Source of the DNA: Clostridiales bacterium
Lineage (GTDB): Bacteria > Bacillota > Clostridia > Oscillospirales > Acutalibacteraceae
Length of the DNA stretch: 12,961 nucleotides
Reading direction: 5' to 3'
Assembly: GCA_021200075.1 (NCBI GenBank)
Contig: JAJQGZ010000159.1
Coordinates: 1-12,961 of the forward strand
Below are positions 8,336 through 12,961 of this stretch, in pieces. The number at the start of each line of letters is the position of its first letter. The first letter of the stretch is position 1. The position numbers and the translations under genes were made by a program. The notes below the pieces were generated by a model. That model saw only the letters and a list, made by a program, of their open reading frames with translations. It was not told the DNA's origin and made no database searches.

Positions 8336-8848
8336 TTACAAATATTCGACTATTTCATCAACGCTCTTTGACGCAAAATGAAACGGATTTATTTCAGCGT
8401 CGTCCGCAGGGTAACCTGTGGGGAGCAGGGCAACAATTTCAAGATTATCTGGAATTGAGTAAGCGCTTCTTACTTTTTGCGGGTCAAAGGACATAACCCA
8501 AGTGGTTCCCAGCCCTATATCCTGTGCCTGGAGCATCATATGGGTTACTACTATCGAAGCGTCAATTTGCGCAGAATTTTCGCCGTCGTATTTCCTCGTC
8601 CACGCTTTTGACTTGTCCGCACAGATGATGAAGCAAAGCGGAGCGTCGAAATCGAATCTCGTGCACTCTTTAAGCCGCAGGAGTTTTTCTTTGTCGGTGA
8701 GAACAAAAATTTTCTGCGGCTGTCTGTTTACCGCTGTGGGAGCAAGGAGCGCCGACTGAATAATTGTGTCGATTTTTTCCTGTTTAACCTTTGTTTCTTT
8801 AAATTTTCTGCAAGAAAATCTTTCTTTTGCAAGCTCTGAAAAATTCAT
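8336..8848 (-). CDS. nitroreductase family protein (FMN-dependent)
   Basis: Cytoplasmic flavoprotein of 170 aa, normal for the short nitroreductase group; it probably uses FMN and NAD(P)H to reduce quinone- or nitro-type substrates. Visible family marks: the N-terminal RFSCRKF (FMN-phosphate-contacting Arg region), ALLAPTAVNRQPQ (substrate/FMN loop) and IGLGTTWV before the C-terminal strand. The start is well supported by GAGG 8 bases before the ATG. It lies 16 bases downstream of a second nitroreductase gene, so the two are probably co-transcribed. The physiological substrate is not evident. Confidence 0.9.
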   Translation of the reverse strand: MNFSELAKERFSCRKFKETKVKQEKIDTIIQSALLAPTAVNRQPQKIFVLTDKEKLLRLKECTRFDFDAPLCFIICADKSKAWTRKYDGENSAQIDASIVVTHMMLQAQDIGLGTTWVMSFDPQKVRSAYSIPDNLEIVALLPTGYPADDAEINPFHFASKSVDEIVEYL

Positions 8849-8864
8849 ATAATATCCTCGTTAA

Positions 8865-9416
8865 TTAAATATAAAATACACGGTCGGGTTTGATTTGCGT
8901 TTTTTCCTTTTCACTTTTAGCGTGACCTAAAATGCAAAAACCGATGCCCTCAACCTCATCGGTAATTCCCGCTTTTGCAAGCAGTGCTTTTCCGTCATCG
9001 CTATCAAACACTTCTTTGCAGCGGTGAATCCATCTGCTGTCAATGCCCATACTCCATGCCGCATTCATCAGATTTCCCATAACAAGACTGCCGTCGTAAA
9101 CGCTGGTCGGGCCCTTTTTAGCAACAACCGCGATTACATCCTTTGCACCGTAGAACGGGTCGTCGGGGAAATTTTCGGCGGCTTGCGGATTTACCTTTGA
9201 CAGCGTTACTCGTGCCGCTTTTGCATTGAGCGCGGAAAGCTTTGCAACCGTTTTGTCGTCTTTTACGACTATGAGTAGAGGGTCTTGTGCGTTCATACCG
9301 GACGGCGCATTAAGCCCTGCGGCGACAATTTCGTCAAGCTCCTCCTGCAAAATGTGTTCTCCGTCAAAGTCGGCGCAGCTTTTGCGTGAAATTAAATTTG
9401 TCAATGTTTCGTTCAT
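8865..9416 (-). CDS. nitroreductase family protein
   Basis: A second, divergent FMN-dependent nitroreductase (183 aa). Marks: SRKSCADFDG at the N-terminus, the conserved LNAPSGMNAQDP loop, YGAKDVIAVVAK, and MGIDSRWIHRC before the C-terminal helices. AAGGGG lies about 8 bases before ATG 9416. It differs clearly from its downstream neighbour, so this is not a recent tandem duplication. With the flavodoxin gene 90 bases upstream on the same strand and no clear terminator between, the three may form one redox operon. Confidence 0.9.
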   Translation of the reverse strand: MNETLTNLISRKSCADFDGEHILQEELDEIVAAGLNAPSGMNAQDPLLIVVKDDKTVAKLSALNAKAARVTLSKVNPQAAENFPDDPFYGAKDVIAVVAKKGPTSVYDGSLVMGNLMNAAWSMGIDSRWIHRCKEVFDSDDGKALLAKAGITDEVEGIGFCILGHAKSEKEKTQIKPDRVFYI

Positions 9417-9444
9417 AATAATTACCCCTTTATAGTATTTTATA

Positions 9445-9460
9445 AAACGCTGATGCGTTT
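9445..9460. promoter_or_regulatory. short inverted repeat upstream of the nitroreductase genes
   Basis: AAACGC, TGAT, GCGTTT: a perfect 6-bp inverted repeat about 30 bases before the nitroreductase start. It could be an operator or an mRNA hairpin. No convincing -35/-10 pair was found beside it. Confidence 0.25.
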
Positions 9461-9506
9461 GTAATCTTCTGTTTAAAGCTGTTGAAAAATTATAATTTAT
9501 TACGGC

Positions 9507-9965
9507 TCAAAGCGAGAGTGTATTCAGCCATTCCTCTGTCTCCGGTTTTTTCGGCGATGTGGTGAAATAATAGTTTGTCACTTCGGATTTGGGCAACAGC
9601 TCTTTTATGGTTTTCAGCGACGATTCTTTACCGCCGGATCCTGCCGTGGCAAAAGGAATTACCTTCACTCCCGAAAAATTGCATTTTTTTAAATATTCCT
9701 GCATAAATTTCGGCATTGTTCCGTACCATACCGGGAAACCTATAAAAACTGCATCATATCCCGTGTAATCCGTAATATCGAGTTTTACAGCAGGATATTT
9801 TTTAGATATTTTTTCTCCTCCCGCTTTCACAACGGCGGAAAAATATCCCCCGTATTCCTTGTCGGGTTCTGCAAAGTAAACATCACTGCCGAGAGTCGCT
9901 TTTATGGTATTCGCAATGGTTTTTGTTATTCCGGATTGAGAATAGTAGAGAATTGCAGTTTTCAT
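9507..9965 (-). CDS. flavodoxin family protein
   Basis: Small cytoplasmic FMN-binding electron carrier or flavin reductase (152 aa). The N-terminal strand and phosphate-binding loop read ILYYSQSGITKTIANTI, a close match to the flavodoxin S/T-x-T/S-G-x-T loop. GFPVWYGTMPKFMQEYL and FATAGSGG are the second and third FMN-contact regions, as in Flavodoxin_4-type proteins. The frame is open to 10028, but ATG 9965 is preferred: GAAAGGAC lies about 10 bases upstream, the protein then starts exactly at the first beta strand, and the extra upstream codons run through the predicted 5' leader. Its promoter overlaps a perfect palindrome. It probably works with the two downstream nitroreductases, an inference from position. 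Confidence 0.9.
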   Translation of the reverse strand: MKTAILYYSQSGITKTIANTIKATLGSDVYFAEPDKEYGGYFSAVVKAGGEKISKKYPAVKLDITDYTGYDAVFIGFPVWYGTMPKFMQEYLKKCNFSGVKVIPFATAGSGGKESSLKTIKELLPKSEVTNYYFTTSPKKPETEEWLNTLSL

Positions 9966-10030
9966 AATGATATTGTCCTTTCTTAAAATATATGATAAAA
10001 TGGCCTTATGATAATTATTCTGTTGCATAT

Positions 10031-10061
10031 ATTGTACAACAGTTGTTGCATAAATGCAACA
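10031..10061 (-). promoter_or_regulatory. flavodoxin promoter overlapped by a palindromic operator
   Basis: On the minus strand, TTGCAT (10054-10059), a 17-base spacer and TACAAT (10031-10036) form a plausible promoter with a weak -35. The perfect palindrome TGTTGCAT-AA-ATGCAACA (10044-10061) covers the -35 box. The half-site TGTTGCAT recurs at 10021-10028 just beyond the -10, and TTGTACAA (10033-10040) overlaps the -10. The symmetry and placement are typical of a dimeric repressor site, for example MarR type. The regulator is not in this window. Confidence 0.5.
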
Positions 10062-10151
10062 GCAAACGGCATTTTTTTAAATAAAATTTTTATTATTAAT
10101 CATTCGCTGAACTTGATTTTGGTTGTTTGAAATTATTAAGGATAGAAAGCT

Positions 10152-10638
10152 ATGGATAAAACTATTAAAGATATTGTAATCATCAGATCAAATCGCAAAG
10201 CTATGTCGCTGAGCATAAACGATAATCTTCAGTCTGTAGTCAGAGCACCGAAAAATATTTCCGAGGAAACGATAAAAGCATTTGTTGAAAAGCACCGTGA
10301 CTGGGTTGACAATGCAATTGCACGCAAGGCAGAACAGATTAATCGTTACAATATTACATTTGAGGAAAGGGTAGAATATTACTCCGCTCTTATGGGAGTT
10401 AAGCCAAGTGGGATAAAAATTATTTCGGCTAAAAAAACGCTTCGTCTCTTGCAACAGTAAAAATTTACTTTGCTTTTCATATTTTGTTATGTTCTATCCG
10501 CCTCGGGCTGTTGATTATGTCGTTGTTCACGAGCTTGCGCATATACGGCATCATAATCACAGCAAGGATTTTTATGCGTTTGTGGAAAAGTATATGCCCG
10601 ATTACAAGCAAAGGGAAAAATTGCTCAAAAATCCGTGA
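10152..10638 (+). pseudogene. YgjP-type zinc metallohydrolase (DUF45/SprT-like), frameshifted
   Basis: The first frame (10152-10460) encodes the beta-rich N-terminal domain (IIRSNRKAMSLSI, VRAPKNISEETI). It breaks at an A7 run (10431-10437). Removing one A continues as AKKRFVSCNSKN and then VVVHELAHIRHHNHSKDF, the HExxH zinc site with the third His and Asp region typical of YgjP/WLM-like metallopeptidase folds, ending at TGA 10636-10638. The reconstructed protein has about 161 aa, normal for the family. AAGGA lies 9 bases before the ATG. The usual RFGSC motif reads RFVSC here. The biochemical role of YgjP proteins is poorly known. The stop overlaps a GTG in the frame of the next gene. Confidence 0.82.
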
Positions 10639-10661
10639 TTTCAGACGGTTATGGTGGAATT

Positions 10662-11166
10662 ATGTTTTATTTGTCAAATTATTCTTCGCCATTAGGTGAT
10701 ATAACTGTCGTCAGTAATGCAACAAAAATTACGGCGTTACAGTTTGTCGGCAGTAAATATTATGATGATTTCATACCTCCGGAGCACGAAAATTCACCCG
10801 ATGATATTATAATTCAAGCGTTTGAGTGGCTGGATATTTATTTTTCCGGTAAAAATCCCGATTTTACTCCGCCGATTTTTTATCGTTCAACAAATTTTCG
10901 TATGACGGTTTGGAATATTCTCAAAACCGTTCCCTACGGCAGTACGGTTACATATAAGCAGATAGCCGAGAATATAGCCCATAAACGCTCGATACCGTCG
11001 ATGTCCGCTCAGGCAGTCGGCTTTGCCGTCGGTGAAAATCCGATTCACCTCATAATCCCGTGCCACAGAGTTTTTAGGAACGGATAAAAGTCTCACGGGC
11101 TTTGCGGCAGGCACGGACAAAAAAGCCTTCCTCCTCACCCTTGAGGGAATAGATTATGTAAAATAA
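10662..11166 (+). pseudogene. ogt: methylated-DNA--protein-cysteine S-methyltransferase, frameshifted near the C-terminus
   Basis: Suicide DNA-repair enzyme that transfers O6-alkyl groups from guanine to its own Cys. It shows the N-terminal ribonuclease-like domain, the helix-turn-helix region (WNILKTVPYGSTVTYKQIAE), the Arg-finger region and the active site IIPCHRVFRN. Directly after this motif the frame ends at 11087. Removing one G from GG at 11082-11083 gives RNDKSLTGFAAGTDKK and a normal end at TAA 11164-11166 (about 167 aa), so the active site is present but the C-terminal segment is out of frame. ATG 10662 with GGTGGA upstream is preferred; GTG 10635 in the same frame overlaps the YgjP stop. 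A strong terminator follows. Confidence 0.87.
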
Positions 11167-11170
11167 TATT

Positions 11171-11208
11171 AAAAAAGCGGCAATCCGTCAGCTGATTGTC
11201 GCTTTTTT
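11171..11208. terminator. strong rho-independent terminator after the alkyltransferase gene
   Basis: AAAAAAGCGGCAATC and GATTGTCGCTTTTTT form a 15-bp stem with one G-U pair around CGTCAGCT, ending in T6. It starts 5 bases after the repaired alkyltransferase stop. The A6 arm would also serve leftward transcription. Confidence 0.9.
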
Positions 11209-11299
11209 GTACTTTTCAGGCGTTTGCAGATAAAATCATAAAAAATATTTTTATATAGTCCATTTTATTGTGCTGTTATAAAATAATGTTTGACAATGT

Positions 11300-11328
11300 T
11301 TTACAATTAACCCAATTTATGATATAAT
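11300..11328 (+). promoter_or_regulatory. predicted promoter for cas9, upstream of and facing through the tracrRNA gene
   Basis: -35 TTTACA (11300-11305, 5 of 6), exact 17-base spacer, perfect -10 TATAAT (11323-11328). The next rightward gene is cas9 at 11533, giving a leader of about 200 bases that is antisense to the predicted tracrRNA. A TTGACA at 11290-11295 sits 27 bases from this -10 and is too far to pair with it. Confidence 0.6.
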
Positions 11329-11330
11329 TA

Positions 11331-11461
11331 TAAAAAATAAAAGATCCGCATTTAGACCCGCATTTGCAGGTCTTGCTCACACACTATGAAGTTGCCGAAG
11401 CAACGGTTTGAATAAATTTTTATTTGAACTTATAGTGCAATCTCATAAGGTTCTGAGATTG
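11331..11461 (-). ncRNA. predicted tracrRNA of the type II CRISPR-Cas system
   Basis: A roughly 130-nt minus-strand RNA. From 5' to 3': a predicted anti-repeat (about 11460-11423, containing TATGAGATTGCACTATAAG), the TTCAAATAAA...TTATTCAAA segment seen after the anti-repeat in several Firmicute and Treponema tracrRNAs, a nexus-like hairpin GTTGC-TTCG-GCAAC (11391-11404), then a terminator hairpin AGACCTGC-AAAT-GCGGGTCT (11354-11373) and a T-rich tail (11343-11331). The cUUCGg tetraloop exists only on this strand, supporting the direction. A TTGACA/TATATT promoter lies just upstream. The position antisense and immediately 5' of cas9 matches type II-A loci. No CRISPR array is in the window, so the anti-repeat cannot be confirmed here. 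The expected repeat should contain approximately TATAGTGCAATCTCATAAGG. Confidence 0.75.
11343..11373 (-). terminator. tracrRNA terminator
   Basis: On the minus strand the 8-bp hairpin AGACCTGC/GCGGGTCT is followed by AAATGCGGATCTTTTATTTT. A longer alternative pairs AGACCTGCA (11365-11373) with TGCGGATCT (11342-11350), with one mismatch and one wobble, directly before TTTTATTTTTT. The two forms arise because CCGCATTT is duplicated. Confidence 0.65.
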
Positions 11462-11466
11462 TCTAT

Positions 11467-11495
11467 AATATATCACAAAAAATATCATTTGTCAA
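11467..11495 (-). promoter_or_regulatory. promoter of the predicted tracrRNA
   Basis: Read on the minus strand: perfect -35 TTGACA (11490-11495), exact 17-base spacer, -10 TATATT (11467-11472, 5 of 6). Predicted start is near 11460, at the first bases of the anti-repeat stem. Confidence 0.7.
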
Positions 11496-11520
11496 CAAAA
11501 AAGATTTGTCAACAAAAAAT
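11487..11520. repeat. tandem 17-bp direct repeat carrying two -35 boxes
   Basis: Two head-to-tail copies of ATTTGTCAACAAAAAA plus one base (G, then T) at 11487-11503 and 11504-11520, identical at 16 of 17 positions. On the minus strand each contains TTGACA. The repeat ends at the cas9 ribosome-binding site (GGAG 11521-11524). Confidence 0.85.
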
Positions 11521-11532
11521 GGAGAAAAATTT

Positions 11533-12961
11533 ATGGACAAATTAAAATTTGATACACAGAGGGATTATTACATCGGTGCCGATCTCGGTACGGATTCTCT
11601 CGGATGGGCAGTTACTGATGAAAATTATAATCTGCTCAAATTTAATCAAAAAGCTATGTGGGGTATACGGCTGTTTGATGAAAGCGATACCGCTCAGGAA
11701 CGCCGTGGGTTCAGAACCGCACGCAGACGAACAGACAGAAAGCGTGAACGGCTTGATTTGCTTGAGCAAATATTCGATAATGAAATTTGCAAAAAAGACC
11801 CTCCGTTTTTTCAGCGGCTCAAGGAAAGCAATCTTTATCTTGAAGATAAATCGAGTGAATGTAAATATACTGTGTTTGACGGAGATTATACGGATAAAGA
11901 TTTTTATGCACAGTATCCTACAATTTATCACTTACGCAAGGAGCTTATAGAAAATAAGAAACAGTCATATGATGTAAGACTTGTTTTCATCGCTTTGCAT
12001 CATATTATAAAGAACAGGAGTCATTTCCTTTTCGATTCTCTCGATATGAGCCGGATTGATGATTTTGAGCCTGTATACAATCAGCTTGTTATGTATCTAA
12101 AGGATAATTACGATATAGAGATTTGCTGCTTCGATACTCAAAAATATGCCGAAACATTAGAAAATCGTTCTCTTACTAAAATGGCAAAAATGCAATTATG
12201 TCCGATATGTCCGAATTATTTGGCATAACCAAAGGGAATAATCCGTAGCAATTTGCCTGTCTTTCTTTAATAAACGGTTCAAACGTTAAGCTCAGCGATA
12301 TATTTGACGATGAATCTCTTGACGAAGCTGAAAATAAAAGTATAACATTTTCAAGCGGTTACAGTGATAAAGAGGCTGATTATCAGACTCTTCTTGCCGA
12401 AAAATATGAGCTTATAGAAATGCTTAAAGCGGTTTATGATTGGGCAATACTTGCTGATATTTTAGACGGAGAGCAGTATATTTCTTTTTCAAAGGTCAAT
12501 GTTTACGAGCAGCATAAGCGCGACTTAAAACAGTTAAAAAGCTATGTTAAGCTATTTCTGCCGGATAAATATAATGATATTTTCAAGGTATCTGTAAAAG
12601 GCAGAGCTAATTATGTTGCATATTCGGCTCATATCAAAAAGGGCTCAAAAACCGGTGTTCTCAATGAAAAATGTACTAATGACGAATTTTGCGATTATCT
12701 CAAAAAGACTCTCGGAACCAATAAACACCCGGGATATGACAATATATTTTCCCGTATTGAAGCCATTTCTTTATGCCAAAGCAGGTAAGCGGTGATAACG
12801 GAGTTATTCCGATGCAGGTGCACAGAGCGGAGCTTACGGCGATTTTGGATAATGCAAAGAATTATCTTACATTTTTAATTTAAACGAAAAAGACAGCGAC
12901 GGAGATACGCCGCATGATAAAATTATTTCTATTTTTGATTATAGGATTCATTATTATGATT
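11533..12961 (+). pseudogene. cas9: Cas9 endonuclease, N-terminal third, broken into four frames and cut by the window edge
   Basis: RNA-guided DNA endonuclease of a type II CRISPR system. ATG 11533 has GGAG 8 bases upstream. RuvC-I is intact, YYIGADLGTDSLGWAV with the catalytic Asp at residue 17, followed by the Arg-rich bridge helix (about 55-81, ERRGFRTARRRTDRKRERL) and the start of the REC lobe (KNRSHFLF near 161). Frame 1 ends at 12228. One missing base in the A run at 12178-12181 moves the protein to a frame reading AIMSDMSELFGITKGNNP. A TAG at 12246-12248 follows, then a long stretch (ACLSLINGSNVKLSDI to KHPGYDNIFSRIEA). A second missing base near 12764-12772 leads to FMPKQVSGDNGVIPMQVHRA, and a third near 12876-12881 leads to NLNEKDSDGDTPHDKIISIF. 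About 475 residues are covered. HNH and the rest lie outside. The antisense tracrRNA upstream argues for type II-A. Confidence 0.9.

Noticed and set aside
9966..10028. 21-residue N-terminal extension of the flavodoxin
   Set aside because: It runs through the predicted 5' leader, has no ribosome-binding site and precedes the normal flavodoxin first strand.
11290..11328. TTGACA at 11290-11295 as the cas9 -35 box
   Set aside because: It is 27 bases from the TATAAT; TTTACA at 11300-11305 has exact 17-base spacing.
11487..11520. Tandem repeat as a remnant of a CRISPR array
   Set aside because: Units are 17 bp and directly abutting with no spacer, unlike type II repeats of about 36 bp with spacers of about 30 bp.
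11542..11950. Long open frames on both strands (about 130 codons each) within the cas9 start
   Set aside because: They are shadows of the cas9 frame, which carries RuvC-I and the bridge helix with a good ribosome-binding site.

Overview
The window looks like a chromosomal segment of a low-to-moderate GC gut Firmicute, probably a Ruminococcaceae/Oscillospiraceae relative of Ruminococcus or [Eubacterium] siraeum. This rests on gene content (MacAB-like exporter with a Ser/Gly-rich adaptor, two-part ThrE exporter, GH25 lysozyme with MBG-like and FnIII repeats, type II Cas9), AT-rich spacers and Gram-positive -35/-10 promoters. The genus is an inference.

Layout. 1-121: 3' end of an unidentified membrane protein. 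96-4055 (+): a compact export operon of membrane-fusion adaptor, ABC ATPase and FtsX/MacB-type permease. 4120-5056 (+): a membrane-anchored class A beta-lactamase-like serine hydrolase with a disrupted 5' part. 5057-5320: a hairpin-rich spacer between convergent genes. 5321-6528 (-): a two-gene threonine/serine exporter with a good promoter, back to back with the promoter of the next gene. 6734-8201 (+): secreted GH25 lysozyme, broken by a frameshift and a stop. 8276-8314: bidirectional terminator. 8336-9965 (-): redox cluster of flavodoxin and two nitroreductases; the flavodoxin promoter overlaps a perfect palindrome. 10152-11166 (+): YgjP-type zinc hydrolase and O6-alkylguanine-DNA alkyltransferase, both frameshifted, then a strong terminator. 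11167-11532 has no protein gene. It holds that terminator, a cas9-directed promoter, a predicted tracrRNA on the minus strand with its own promoter and terminator, and a tandem 17-bp repeat carrying two -35 boxes. 11533-12961 (+): N-terminal third of a Cas9, in four reading-frame pieces and cut by the window edge.

How it works together. The most interesting part is the right end: a type II CRISPR-Cas locus with the tracrRNA upstream of and antisense to cas9, as is usual in type II-A. The cas9 leader is inferred to be transcribed straight through the tracrRNA gene in the opposite direction.

Caution. Six genes carry frame breaks, nearly all single-base indels, most in homopolymers (G4, A7, T6, A7, A4), plus three in-frame stops. 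In every case the protein reads on cleanly in another frame or past the stop. This pattern suits consensus error in a draft assembly at least as well as genuine gene decay, so 'pseudogene' here means 'reading frame broken in this sequence'.
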